From JAHJKV01 sp963678135 (GTDB lineage: Bacteria > Desulfobacterota > Desulfovibrionia > Desulfovibrionales > Desulfovibrionaceae), in NCBI GenBank assembly GCA_963678135.1, contig OY782667.1, forward strand, positions 1,426,001 through 1,490,000: a DNA stretch of 64,000 nt. Direction: 5' to 3'. Numbering within the stretch: the first letter of the stretch is position 1; each line of letters opens with the position of its first letter. This document shows positions 53,490 through 62,179 of this stretch, in pieces. Both the position numbers and the translations under genes were made by a program. A model generated the notes under the pieces. It was not told the DNA's origin. It searched no databases and was given only the letters and a program-made list of their open reading frames with translations.

Positions 53490-53756
53490 ATGAAAAAATC
53501 GCGTTATTCTGACAGTCAGATTTTGAGTATTTTGAAGCAGGGCGAAAACGGTGTCCCTGTCCCTCAACTTTGCCGTGAGCATGGCATGAGTAGTGCCACG
53601 TTTTACAAATGGCGCTCCAAATACGGTGGTATGGACGCTTCGCTCATGGCTCGTATGAAAGAACTCGAAAAAGAGAACCGGCTTCTCAAACGTATGTGTA
53701 CTGAGGAAAAGATTAAAGCCGAAGTTGTTGCCGAGGCACTCGCGAAAATGCGGTGA
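53490..53756 (+). CDS. IS3-family transposase OrfA, solitary remnant
   Basis: 88 residues from the ATG at 53490 with GGGAGGAG upstream. SRYSDSQILSILKQGENGV, LCREHGMSSATFYKWRSKYG and the coil MKELEKENRLLKRMCTEEK are those of IS407-type OrfA. No orfB follows; the frame ends in the 43-bp inverted repeat and the tRNA-Ser terminator region, so the element is truncated on its right. Confidence 0.85.
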   Translation: MKKSRYSDSQILSILKQGENGVPVPQLCREHGMSSATFYKWRSKYGGMDASLMARMKELEKENRLLKRMCTEEKIKAEVVAEALAKMR

Positions 53757-53786
53757 AGATAGAAATAGGATAGAAAAACAAAAAGG
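53744..53786. repeat. 43-bp perfect inverted repeat, right copy
   Basis: Exact reverse complement of 38853-38895. It covers the last codons of the IS3 orfA and the sequence between it and the tRNA-Ser(CGA) terminator region. See the left copy for context. Confidence 0.85.
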
Positions 53787-53824
53787 GTTTACGACATAAT
53801 ATGCCGTAACCCCTTACTTTTCCA

Positions 53825-53920
53825 TGGCGGAGAGGGTGGGATTCGAACCCACGTACGGGCTATTAACCCGTAACTCGATTTCGAGTCGAGCGCGTTACGG
53901 CCGGACTTCGCTACCTCTCC
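53825..53920 (-). tRNA. tRNA-Ser (CGA)
   Basis: 96 bases on the minus strand: acceptor GGAGAGG/CCTCTCC, anticodon stem CTCGA/TCGAG with loop CTCGAAA giving anticodon CGA, long variable arm, T arm GTGGG-TTCGAAT-CCCAC and encoded GCCA. It reads TCG serine codons. Confidence 0.95.
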
Positions 53921-54100
53921 GCAAAAGTACTACATTGCCTTATGCTAGCGCAATAGAATATCTATGACTTGTGAAACTGGCAAGTTTTTTTCAAATATTG
54001 ATACAGTGCTAGGCCTTGTTTTTGTTTTTATATTCTTAAAATAGTGCATATTGATTGTTTTTCCGTGATGCTGAGCTCGCCATTGTGTTCGTTTTGGTTC

Positions 54101-55414
54101 TTAATACATGAGTTTTGGAAGAAAGAGTACTATTTGCGGATATATGGTTATCAGAATAATTCCTGTGAGTACTGCCAAGAAGAACGGAGTAATACCCTTA
54201 AAAATTGATTCCAAACTGATGTCCGGAGCAACTTTTCGAGTTACCCCATACACTACATAGACATTAACCCCTACTGGAGGGGTAATAACACCCATTTCCG
54301 TGACCAGCACAATAATGATACCGAACCAAATAGGATCATATCCCAAATTGCCAACTACTGGGCCAAAAACCGGAATAGTCAGCATAATTAAGGCCAGAGA
54401 ATCCATAAACAGACCACCAAGAAAATAGATGGCCACAATAACTGCCATGACCAAGTACGGGGCAAGTTCAAAACCACTGACCCATGCAGCAATATTAAAG
54501 GGAATCCTTGTGACTGCTAAAAATTTTCCAAATACCACGGCACCTGCAACGAGAAACATGATCATGCACGAGGTGCGGATACTTTCTTCAAGAGATTTGA
54601 AAAGTCCCTGCCAGCTGAGATTACCTTGAATGGCAGAGACGAAAATAACGCTTATGACACCAACAGCTGCAGCTTTCGTTGGCGTAAACAAACCCCAAAA
54701 CAGTCCGCCAATCACTAAGGCAAAAATGAGTAAAGTATCGAGTAAACCATGCAAAGATTTTAATTTTTCTGCCCAAGTAAATGGCTGGCCTTGAGGACCA
54801 AGCTGTGGATTTATACGGCACACTATAAAAATCGCGATGTTAAAAAGTAGCGTGATGAGTAAGGCTGGCACTATCCCGGCCATAAATAATTCCCCAATGG
54901 ATTGTTCTGTCAGTATCCCGTAAATAATAAGCACCACAGAAGGAGGCATGATCATACCTAAGCCGCCACCTGAAGCCACACAGCCAGCAGCAAGAGAATT
55001 TGCATACTTATATCTTTTCATTTCAGGGATACCAACTGTAGCCATAGTAGCTGCGGTTGCTGGACTAGAGCCACATATTGCCCCAAAAGCAGTACAGGCT
55101 GTAACAGTTGCCATGGCTAGGCCTCCGTTTACTCCGCCACAAAAACGGTAGGCTGTGTTGTATAAGCGTTTACTGATCCCAGAGTTAAAAGCAATCTGCC
55201 CCATGAGCACAAACAGTGGAATCGTGGAAAGGTCATAGGAAGAAAATTGAGCATAAATATTTCTTGAGAGTAGATTCATGCCACCCTTGAGGGAAACAAG
55301 TCCGGCAAAACCGAGAAAGCCAATGAGAAGCATAACATAGGCTACCGGCATACGGGTCATGAATAAGATGATCATAATAATTATCCCAAGGATACCGGCT
55401 ACAGTTGGGTCCAT
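54101..55414 (-). CDS. dctM: TRAP transporter large membrane subunit DctM
   Basis: 437 residues with about twelve membrane helices. Family marks include RMPVAYVMLLIGFLGFAG at the start, ASGGGLGMIMPPSVVLIIYG and EMGVITPPVGVNVYVVYGV. It is the sodium- or proton-coupled channel of a tripartite ATP-independent periplasmic transporter. AAGGACAAG overlaps the dctQ end. Last gene of the operon; no clear terminator follows. Confidence 0.93.
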   Translation of the reverse strand: MDPTVAGILGIIIMIILFMTRMPVAYVMLLIGFLGFAGLVSLKGGMNLLSRNIYAQFSSYDLSTIPLFVLMGQIAFNSGISKRLYNTAYRFCGGVNGGLAMATVTACTAFGAICGSSPATAATMATVGIPEMKRYKYANSLAAGCVASGGGLGMIMPPSVVLIIYGILTEQSIGELFMAGIVPALLITLLFNIAIFIVCRINPQLGPQGQPFTWAEKLKSLHGLLDTLLIFALVIGGLFWGLFTPTKAAAVGVISVIFVSAIQGNLSWQGLFKSLEESIRTSCMIMFLVAGAVVFGKFLAVTRIPFNIAAWVSGFELAPYLVMAVIVAIYFLGGLFMDSLALIMLTIPVFGPVVGNLGYDPIWFGIIIVLVTEMGVITPPVGVNVYVVYGVTRKVAPDISLESIFKGITPFFLAVLTGIILITIYPQIVLFLPKLMY

Positions 55415-55415
55415 T

Positions 55416-55913
55416 TTACTTGTCCTTGTACAGAGTGAGGGTCAGGATGTCTTTGAAGATCATAAGCGCGAAAACAAAAAAGCTAACAGAAAGTATGTAG
55501 ATTACATAATATCCGGGCAGGGCTAAATTCATGGAAACTTCTCCTGAAGCCTGTTTGGTTCCGGCGTAAAGCAACATGCGCCAAGCAACGAGCAAGAAAA
55601 GGGCAAAAGAAATCATATCGGTCACAAGGCGAATATTATTTTGCACTTTTGAAGAGAGCATCCGTGTAAATAATTCTACGCCAATATGACTTTTTTCTTC
55701 ATGTGCTGCAGGCAGGGCAAAGGCTAAAGCAAGCACTGCAAGAAAAGCAACTAATTCTTCAGAACCAAAAATTGGAGCTTTGAACCAAATATCAGCTATG
55801 ACATCAAGGGAGGTTAAAATAGCCATGCAAGCAAGGCATATTCCACCCATAATTTTCATGATGCCTTGCAAGGAAGTCAACAGAGAAGAGAACTGCAATA
55901 CTATTTTTTTCAT
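55416..55913 (-). CDS. dctQ: TRAP transporter small membrane subunit DctQ
   Basis: 165 residues from the ATG at 55913, the first ATG after the dctP stop; longer frames upstream would run back into dctP. Four membrane helices, with conserved GSEELVAFLAVLALAFALP and AHEEKSHIGVELF. It bridges DctP and DctM. The ribosome site is weak, suggesting coupling to dctP. Confidence 0.87.
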   Translation of the reverse strand: MKKIVLQFSSLLTSLQGIMKIMGGICLACMAILTSLDVIADIWFKAPIFGSEELVAFLAVLALAFALPAAHEEKSHIGVELFTRMLSSKVQNNIRLVTDMISFALFLLVAWRMLLYAGTKQASGEVSMNLALPGYYVIYILSVSFFVFALMIFKDILTLTLYKDK

Positions 55914-55927
55914 TGTATCGATATTTT

Positions 55928-56932
55928 TTATTGTGTTGATAAAGCTGAAGAAATGAATTGGATGATAACCTGCCCATTCAAGCCTTTTTGATTCACGCTT
56001 GTGATGTACTCTTGAATAAGAGGTTGAACCGCAATCCTCCACTTTTCATCTTCTTGTGCATCAATACTGATAATGCTGTTCCCATGCTCAAGAAAAGCAT
56101 TTCTTCCTGTTGCATCCGCACTATCCCAGGCTTGCCCGTGCTTCAGAATGTATCGTGCACTGAGTTGGGTGAGGGCCTCTTGTTCGGCCTGCGATAAAGC
56201 ATTCCATTTTTCTTTGTTCATAACAACGTAAAAAGCAGTAGTATACGCAATTGATTTGGCTTCAGTCATATAATCCACTACCTCTGCCATTCTCCAACCC
56301 TGATTGCTTGACATAGGGTACATGCCACCATCTACAGCACCTTTTTGAATGGCTTGATATGCTTCTGTTATAGAGCTAGCCACTGGAGTACCACCCAGCG
56401 CCAAAACCAGAGCTGCAGAATTCCCTGTTGCCCTGATTTTCATGCCTTGCCAGTCCGCAAGTTTTTTAATTGGAGTTTTTGCTGTATGTAAAAAACCCGG
56501 GCCATGAGCATGGAAATAGAGGACATGAACATCATGAAATTCTTGTGGCTTAAATTGCTCGTACAAGGCATTTGCTATTTGGCTTGCTTGAACTCCGGAG
56601 CTATAGCCAAGAGGTAAATCCATAGCAGCCATAAGTGGGAAACGACCACGGTGATATGCAAGTACCCCAAAACCAATATCTGCTATCCCCTCGACTACTG
56701 CATCATAAATTTGTGGGGCTTTTACTAATGTTTGCCCTGGAAAGAAATTAACTTCTACTGTACCTTGAGTTTTTTGTTTGACTTCTTCACACCACGCTTC
56801 TGCTGTTTTTGACTGAATATGTGTGGCTGGAAAAAATGTTGCATAACTCAGCTGTGTTTCAGAATGTGCTACTATTGGGAGACAGAGCGTAATGCAAAAA
56901 AGCATGATTAAGGAGAAAGCATTTGTCTTCAT
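55928..56932 (-). CDS. dctP: TRAP transporter periplasmic solute-binding protein DctP
   Basis: 334 residues with a cleavable signal peptide (cleavage after about residue 23, IVAHSE). The binding domain shows LSYATFFPATHIQSKTAEAW, the long helix and IRATGNSAALVLALGGTPV containing the conserved arginine that pairs with a carboxylate. It probably binds an organic acid; the ligand is unknown. It follows the TetR gene by 40 bases. Confidence 0.92.
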   Translation of the reverse strand: MKTNAFSLIMLFCITLCLPIVAHSETQLSYATFFPATHIQSKTAEAWCEEVKQKTQGTVEVNFFPGQTLVKAPQIYDAVVEGIADIGFGVLAYHRGRFPLMAAMDLPLGYSSGVQASQIANALYEQFKPQEFHDVHVLYFHAHGPGFLHTAKTPIKKLADWQGMKIRATGNSAALVLALGGTPVASSITEAYQAIQKGAVDGGMYPMSSNQGWRMAEVVDYMTEAKSIAYTTAFYVVMNKEKWNALSQAEQEALTQLSARYILKHGQAWDSADATGRNAFLEHGNSIISIDAQEDEKWRIAVQPLIQEYITSVNQKGLNGQVIIQFISSALSTQ

Positions 56933-56972
56933 TTGTGTACTCCGGATATAGTTTGTGGTTAATAGTTTTTGA

Positions 56973-57560
56973 TTAATTGCTACATTTGTGTAACGCCAGA
57001 TGTATTGCTGCTGTTTTCACATCGTTATTGTTTAATATACCGGTATCGAGTATATTATGAATAAGAAATCCTTCAAAAAGAGCGGTGTTTAGCGCCCCGA
57101 GTTTTTCAGGAGGATAATCTGTGGCTATGAATTTATGCACAAGTTTGGCAAAAAGATTACTGGACAATCGATATTCTGGCTCGTTTAACTTTGCTTTGAG
57201 TTGCTCGTTCCGAGAAGCATAGATTGCAAATTCTAAAAATACACGCGCCCAATTTTTATCAGCAACAATGCTTTCTAAAAAATCCCAAATCACTTCAAGG
57301 GTTTCTTGGAGATTCTTTGCTTTTGCAAGTTGTTTATCTCGTTGCAGACGATAATTGTGCATTTTACGTTCAATGATACACAGCATGAGTTCATCTTTGC
57401 TTGCCCAGTGGCGATAAAAACTTCCCTTAGCATAGCCTGCCATGGCAGTAATCTCGCTCACTGTGGTGGCAAAAAAACCTTTGCTACCAAAGAGCTTGAC
57501 GGCAGTTTCCAAAAGTTCATCTTGGGTTTGTTGCGATTTTTCTTGTTGTCTTCGTGCCAT
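56973..57560 (-). CDS. TetR-family transcriptional regulator
   Basis: 195 residues from the ATG at 57560 (AAGAGAAAAG upstream); an ATG at 57575 is an alternative. N-terminal HTH: LLETAVKLFGSKGFFATTVS and EITAMAGYAKGSFYRHWASK. The C-terminal ligand domain is family-specific. It leads the dctPQM genes in the same direction, so it probably represses its own operon and responds to the transported compound. Confidence 0.87.
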   Translation of the reverse strand: MARRQQEKSQQTQDELLETAVKLFGSKGFFATTVSEITAMAGYAKGSFYRHWASKDELMLCIIERKMHNYRLQRDKQLAKAKNLQETLEVIWDFLESIVADKNWARVFLEFAIYASRNEQLKAKLNEPEYRLSSNLFAKLVHKFIATDYPPEKLGALNTALFEGFLIHNILDTGILNNNDVKTAAIHLALHKCSN

Positions 57561-57584
57561 CTTTTCTCTTACCATAAGACAATC

Positions 57585-57605
57585 GGTCACCTTGTGACCA
57601 AGGGT
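57585..57605. promoter_or_regulatory. Overlapping palindromes, probable TetR operator
   Basis: GGTCAC-CTT-GTGACC (57585-57599) is a perfect palindrome, and TGACC-AAG-GGTCA overlaps it, so three GGTCA half sites alternate in orientation. It lies 25 bases upstream of the TetR start codon. A site this size suits two TetR dimers on opposite faces. Confidence 0.6.
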
Positions 57606-57690
57606 CAATATATTGAAAAAAAAAGATCGTCAAGTGTCATTTGTCAAAAAAGGTCAGGAGGATTATGTACATGCAATATTGCACTGAACA

Positions 57691-57719
57691 CACAGCTTTT
57701 TTTCAAGTGAAAAGCTGTG
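57691..57719. terminator. Ten-pair hairpin in the maeB-tetR gap
   Basis: CACAGCTTTT and AAAAGCTGTG pair perfectly over a nine-base loop. No T run follows on the minus strand. It lies between the maeB terminator and the TetR promoter and may be a second stop or an RNA element. Confidence 0.45.
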
Positions 57720-57739
57720 ACAAGGACATGAAAACAACC

Positions 57740-57772
57740 CTCCCCCTACTTAAGCTAGCTTAACAGGGAGAG
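57740..57772 (-). terminator. Terminator of the malic enzyme gene
   Basis: A long stem CTCCCCCT-AC-TTAAGC / GCTTAA-C-AGGGAGAG closes over a two-base TA turn, and on the minus strand it is followed by GG and a TTGTTTT tract. It is 27 bases after the maeB stop. Confidence 0.65.
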
Positions 57773-57798
57773 AGTGTATTCATCAATCTATTGCGTCA

Positions 57799-59118
57799 TC
57801 AAAAACCATAGTCAAAAGAATCTACAACGGTTTTGGTACGCGCTTTGGAAGCATCCATCTGCTCGCGCAATTGTTTTTTATACGCATCCATATCTAAACT
57901 GATTTGCGCTACACCTGTATCCATAGCAGCCTGAGCCACGGCAGGAGCAACCCAAGTAAGAACTCTAGGGTCAAGTGCTTTGGGGATCATATAATCAAGC
58001 CCAAATTCCAAGGCATCCACGTCATACAAAGCACACACTTCCTGAGGAACTGGTTCTTTGGCCAAAGTAGCCAAAGCCTGTGCTGCAGCAATTTTCATTT
58101 CTTCATTAATGCTTGTTGCACGGCAGTCTAAAGCACCGCGGAAAATAAAAGGGAAACCCAATACATTATTAATCTGATTTGGAAAATCAGAACGGCCAGT
58201 GCCCATAAGGCAATCAGGACGAGCTTCTTTTGCATCAGTATAGCTGATTTCAGGATCAGGATTGGCGCAAGCAAAAATAATAGGGGAATCCGCCATTGAT
58301 TTGACCATCTCTTTGCTGACCATATCCTTGACCGAAAGTCCCAAAAAGCAATCTGCACCCTTCATAAGCTCTGCAAGGGAACCGTGATTTTTATCCTGAG
58401 CATAGGCTTTTTTCTGTTCATTTAAGTCATCTCGACCAGCATGAATTAAACCGCGAGAGTCAAACATAAAGACGTTTTCCCTACGCACACCCATAGCAAC
58501 ATAAAAATTAGTACAGGCAATAGCACCTGCGCCAGCACCAGAAACAATCACCTTGATTTCTTCAATTTTTTTATGTGTTATTTCCAAAGCATTCAGCAAA
58601 CCAGCACCGGAAATAATAGCCGTACCATGCTGATCATCATGAAAAACCGGAATATTCATTTCTTTTTTAAGCCGTGCTTCAATCTCAAAACACTCTGGTG
58701 CTTTAATGTCTTCTAAATTGATGCCCCCAAAAGTAGGCTCAAGCAATTTGCAAAAAGCAATCACTTCTTCTGGGTCTTGCGTTGCAATGTTCAAATCATA
58801 AACATCCACATCCGCAAAAATCTTAAACAACACGCCTTTTCCTTCCATGACCGGTTTTCCTGCCTCAGGGCCAATATTACCAAGCCCAAGCACAGCAGTA
58901 CCATTGGAAACAACTGCCACAAGATTGCCTTTGTTGGTATACTCATAGACCTTATTCTTATCCGCATGAATAGCACGGCAGGATTCCGCCACGCCAGGAG
59001 AGTAGGCCATGGATAAATGTTTTTGAGTTTCACAAGGTTTTATGGAAATAACTTCCAGTTTCCCCTTGCGCTTGGCATCATGGTAAGTAAGAGCTTCTTC
59101 TTTTGTAAAAAGTGCCAT
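57799..59118 (-). CDS. maeB: NAD(P)-dependent malic enzyme
   Basis: 439 residues, the short bacterial form without a phosphotransacetylase tail. YSPGVAESCRAI, the catalytic lysine region GLGNIGPEAGKPVMEGKG, metal site VFHDDQHGTAI and Rossmann VIVSGAGAGAIACTNF. It decarboxylates malate to pyruvate with reduction of NAD or NADP; the gene symbol is by resemblance. GGAGAAATACTAAT precedes the ATG. Confidence 0.93.
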   Translation of the reverse strand: MALFTKEEALTYHDAKRKGKLEVISIKPCETQKHLSMAYSPGVAESCRAIHADKNKVYEYTNKGNLVAVVSNGTAVLGLGNIGPEAGKPVMEGKGVLFKIFADVDVYDLNIATQDPEEVIAFCKLLEPTFGGINLEDIKAPECFEIEARLKKEMNIPVFHDDQHGTAIISGAGLLNALEITHKKIEEIKVIVSGAGAGAIACTNFYVAMGVRRENVFMFDSRGLIHAGRDDLNEQKKAYAQDKNHGSLAELMKGADCFLGLSVKDMVSKEMVKSMADSPIIFACANPDPEISYTDAKEARPDCLMGTGRSDFPNQINNVLGFPFIFRGALDCRATSINEEMKIAAAQALATLAKEPVPQEVCALYDVDALEFGLDYMIPKALDPRVLTWVAPAVAQAAMDTGVAQISLDMDAYKKQLREQMDASKARTKTVVDSFDYGF

Positions 59119-59311
59119 ATTAGTATTTCTCCATTATAAAAATTGATAAATCGTACAATATATTTACACATATTGTATAACATAACGCATTAACGTGCTC
59201 TCTTTTATGCTTTTGAATATGGAAAGGCAAGGATACTCTGGCAAGTTTCAAACACGAGTATTGCAAAGCTGTGTAGAGTAAAAATTTTCAAATAAAACTT
59301 ATAGTTAGAAT

Positions 59312-59354
59312 ACAAATTGCCCTGTGCTTTACGAGAAAACACAGGGCAATACAA
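59312..59354 (-). terminator. Terminator of rplS (minus strand)
   Basis: ATTGCCCTGTG (59316-59326) pairs perfectly with CACAGGGCAAT (59340-59350) over a 13-base loop; on the minus strand TTTGTATTCT follows. It stands 50 bases beyond the rplS stop. The rest of the 59.1-59.4 kb gap shows nothing else. Confidence 0.8.
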
Positions 59355-59403
59355 AAGGCTGTATCTTAAAAATCATACAAAAGAGAACAAGATAAAAAAG
59401 GAA

Positions 59404-59754
59404 TTATTCCCAAGTCTGCTTAGTCTTAATACGGGCAGCTTTTCCTTTAAGACCACGCAAATAATAAATACGGCTACGGCGCACCTTGCCTTGATTTACG
59501 ATCTCAACTCTCTCAATATATGGTGAGTGCATAGGAAAAACACGCTCAACGCCGATACCGTCAGAAATTTTACGCACGGTAAAAGTGCTGTCCGTTGTAC
59601 CTTTGCGGACACGCAATACAGCACCTTCAAAAACCTGAATACGCTCTTTTTCGCCTTCAAGAATACGAAAATGTACTTTAACAGTATCCCCTGCCTTAAA
59701 TTCAGGCATATCTAAACGCATATGTTCACGTTCGATTGTGTTAATAATATTCAT
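59404..59754 (-). CDS. rplS: 50S ribosomal protein L19
   Basis: 116 residues from the ATG at 59754 with AAAGGAGAAACTT before it. Family-typical FKAGDTVKVHFRILEGEKER, FEGAVLRVRKG and the end KGKAARIKTKQTWE. L19 sits at the 30S-50S interface. It follows trmD, as in the usual rpsP-rimM-trmD-rplS order. Confidence 0.97.
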   Translation of the reverse strand: MNIINTIEREHMRLDMPEFKAGDTVKVHFRILEGEKERIQVFEGAVLRVRKGTTDSTFTVRKISDGIGVERVFPMHSPYIERVEIVNQGKVRRSRIYYLRGLKGKAARIKTKQTWE

Positions 59755-59893
59755 AAGTTTCTCCTTTATCAAAATTTTATACCAGCAGTACGCTGTGATT
59801 TTTTTGTAAGCCTTAAAGATTAAACAGTGAAAAATCGTTGCCTTAATTTATATAAAAACTTTCGTATTTGAGAGTTTTTGTTTTTTATATACT

Positions 59894-61180
59894 TTAATAT
59901 GTATCTCCCAAAATACGGTCTACATAAATAGAAACCGCACTGCGTACAGATAAATGGTTATATTCATCCAAATACCGTAATGGACGCAGCAACTGGCAAC
60001 GTTCAACAACTTCTTTTGCCAGCCCAAAACCTGTTCCAAACAGCAAAAGCACAGGTTCTTTTTCCAGCATGTCAGTCACATCTGAAACAGCCACTTCGCC
60101 AGCCCCATGCTGATTTGCCACTGCGGAAGTAGCAACAAGACGTGGCAATCTTCCTGTTTTTTGCCTTACAATTTCAATAGCTCCGTCCAGACTGGAAACA
60201 ACTTCAGCCATAGCCAAAGCTCTTGCCCTGTCTGGATTAGCTTCACTCCCAGCTCCACAAGTCCAATAATCAATGAGTTTTTGAGCCAGCTTCTGCTGAT
60301 CCTCAAGCGGTGTTACCGCAAAAAACCCAGCTAATGAATAGGAGCGTGAACAGCGACTCATATCGTGTATGTCAAGGTTTGTCAAAGAAACTGTGACCTT
60401 TTTCCCAAATTTATTGACCACAGGAAAATGTATTAAAGCAAGAAAAAGATTCCGCCCTCTGCTCTTTATTTTACATTGCTTAAGGCAGGTAATATCCGCT
60501 GGGCTTAAAAGTGCTGAAGCCAAAAGATCAGGACGGCGTTTTAGGGTTATTTCTAAAGATTTTTCACGCTGCCAAGTAGCAATACGTCCATGATCTCCAG
60601 AACGGACAATTTCAGGCACCGCAGCTCCTTCAAATTCTTCAGGTCTGGTATACTGGGGATGCTCTAAAAGCCCGTCTGAAAAACTTTCAAAATGATGCGA
60701 TTCTTCCTTGTGCATAAAATCTGGTAACAAACGGGATACAGCTTCAATCACGCATAAAGCCCCTGTTTCACCGCCGTTTAGAACCATATCACCCACGCTT
60801 ACTTCCTCAATCGGGAAAATATCAAGCAGCCGCTGGTCAACCCCCTCATAACGTCCACAAATAAGTGTTATATTTTTCTCAATAGAAAGTTCACGGGCGT
60901 ACTGCTGATCAAGCTTTCGACCTTTTGGGGAAAGTAGTAGCATTCGTCCAGTATTTTCAATTTGGCGTAAGGTCTTGCTCAAAGGCTCAAGCATCATAAC
61001 AAGTCCTGCACCGCCACCATACGGCTTATCGTCTACGGTTTGATGCCTGTCAGTGGTCATATTGCGGGGAGTAAACCGCTCAATGGTCACCAGCCCTTTA
61101 TCTATAGCTTTACCCAGCAAGCCGACAGAAAGCGGAGAATCAAAAAATTCAGGAAAAATAGTAACAAGATTAAAATGCAT
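59894..61180 (-). CDS. trmD: tRNA (guanine37-N1)-methyltransferase TrmD fused to a second SAM-dependent RNA-methyltransferase domain
   Basis: 428 residues, against about 250 for ordinary TrmD. Residues 1-230 are TrmD with the trefoil-knot SAM site (GGGAGLVMMLEPL, ICGRYEGVDQRLL, VGDMVLNGGETGAL). After a linker, about 240-428 form a second knotted domain of the SAM-dependent RNA methyltransferase type (Methyltrn_RNA_4): LFLALIHFPVVNKFGKKV, HDMSRCSRSYSLAGFFAVTP and LLLFGTGFGLAKEV. TrmD makes m1G37 in tRNA; the target of the second domain is unknown. Confidence 0.92.
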   Translation of the reverse strand: MHFNLVTIFPEFFDSPLSVGLLGKAIDKGLVTIERFTPRNMTTDRHQTVDDKPYGGGAGLVMMLEPLSKTLRQIENTGRMLLLSPKGRKLDQQYARELSIEKNITLICGRYEGVDQRLLDIFPIEEVSVGDMVLNGGETGALCVIEAVSRLLPDFMHKEESHHFESFSDGLLEHPQYTRPEEFEGAAVPEIVRSGDHGRIATWQREKSLEITLKRRPDLLASALLSPADITCLKQCKIKSRGRNLFLALIHFPVVNKFGKKVTVSLTNLDIHDMSRCSRSYSLAGFFAVTPLEDQQKLAQKLIDYWTCGAGSEANPDRARALAMAEVVSSLDGAIEIVRQKTGRLPRLVATSAVANQHGAGEVAVSDVTDMLEKEPVLLLFGTGFGLAKEVVERCQLLRPLRYLDEYNHLSVRSAVSIYVDRILGDTY

Positions 61181-61243
61181 ATTTTTTATTGCTTATTTTT
61201 TTGTACAAAATCGAAGATAGGCAGCAGTAATTTTTGCATAAAT

Positions 61244-61513
61244 TTACCTTTCCTCTTTTCCATGCCATATTCTAAGTACATATACGGTATCATCCTTTAC
61301 CAGATAACGGATAGCGTACCTGACAAAAATAAATTCCCGAACTCCATCTAAACTTTCTAAGCCATGACCAAGGAAAGGGAATTTTGCAAATCGTTGAATC
61401 GCAGATTTGAGGTTAAGGGAGGCAGTTTGGGCAGCATCAGGATTATGTTGTGCAATAAATTCGTAAAGACGTTTTAAGTCCTCTATCGATTCTGGAGAAA
61501 ATTTTATTTGCAC
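61244..61513 (-). CDS. ParE/RelE-family toxin
   Basis: 89 residues from a GTG at 61513, overlapping the antitoxin by ten bases. IKFSPESIEDLKRLYEFIAQ at the start and GVREFIFVRYAIRYLVKDD with RIWHGKEER at the end are typical of the RelE/ParE fold; RIWHGKEER is typical of ParE-type members. ParE poisons gyrase while RelE cuts mRNA; the resemblance favours ParE but the target is not proven. Confidence 0.88.
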   Translation of the reverse strand: MQIKFSPESIEDLKRLYEFIAQHNPDAAQTASLNLKSAIQRFAKFPFLGHGLESLDGVREFIFVRYAIRYLVKDDTVYVLRIWHGKEER

Positions 61514-61788
61514 TTTGGGGCATCCCTTAGAACCGAAGAGGCAGGATCAGTACCCCATGTATCCAGCCAAGCAAAAACTTCATCCCCAGCAATACAGCGT
61601 CCAGCTGCAATGCTTTCAAGGGCTTGCAGCGTTTCTTCATGCCTTGTTTGCTGTTTTTTGTCTTTATCTACATAGTCAGTCATAAAACTGCGTAAGAGCT
61701 GGTTGACATTTTGTCCATGTTTTTTAGCTGTAAATTCAAATTGCTTTTTAAGCTTGGAATCAACCCTCGCCCGTATGGTCTCTTGCAT
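61504..61788 (-). CDS. Ribbon-helix-helix antitoxin partner
   Basis: 94 residues with the N-terminal ribbon-helix-helix start ETIRARVDSKLKKQFEFTAK (RelB/DinJ/ParD-like), then a C-terminal toxin-binding part with FAWLDTWGTD. AGGAGG is close to the ATG and a palindrome lies upstream. It should neutralise the overlapping toxin and repress both genes. Confidence 0.82.
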   Translation of the reverse strand: MQETIRARVDSKLKKQFEFTAKKHGQNVNQLLRSFMTDYVDKDKKQQTRHEETLQALESIAAGRCIAGDEVFAWLDTWGTDPASSVLRDAPKCK

Positions 61789-61800
61789 AACGAGCCTCCT

Positions 61801-61822
61801 TTGTAGCTACAGTAAGCTACAA
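61801..61822. promoter_or_regulatory. Palindromic operator of the toxin-antitoxin pair
   Basis: TTGTAGCT (61801-61808), six-base spacer, AGCTACAA (61815-61822): a perfect 8-bp inverted repeat 12 bases upstream of the antitoxin start, right for ribbon-helix-helix autorepression. The AGGAGG site overlaps its left side. Confidence 0.65.
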
Positions 61823-61921
61823 GGCTAGGGCTGTAAAGGGGAGGGTATCTTTTTCGAAATTATTGAGTGGTAAGACCTTAAACATATTCTATAAGAACAA
61901 TATTAGCTGTCCGCTCCCTAA

Positions 61922-62167
61922 TTTATTAATGATGGGACAATTATAAAACGAGATATAAGAAGCGGAAATTCAACCAATGAAACGCAGCGACTAAGGGGAA
62001 AAGTCAAACTGCTTGCTCGTGACTTTGTCCGATACATTGAGGATCAACCGATTCAACAATTGCAGCTCTCAAAAAGTGTGATGAAAAAACAAACGGTGAA
62101 ATTTGGACATCTAAAAATAATATCAAATCATTTGGAGATTCCAATAGAAATTCGTAATAAAAATTAA
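61922..62167 (+). pseudogene. Fragment of an unidentified protein (82 codons, no start)
   Basis: An open frame from FINDGTIIKRDIRSGNSTNE to KFGHLKIISNHLEIPIEIRN ends with TAA at 62165-62167. It has no start codon or ribosome site and begins right after a stop, so it looks like the C-terminal part of a gene lost by truncation. I do not recognise the family. It is close to mobile DNA. Confidence 0.4.
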
Positions 62168-62179
62168 GACAACACTGCA

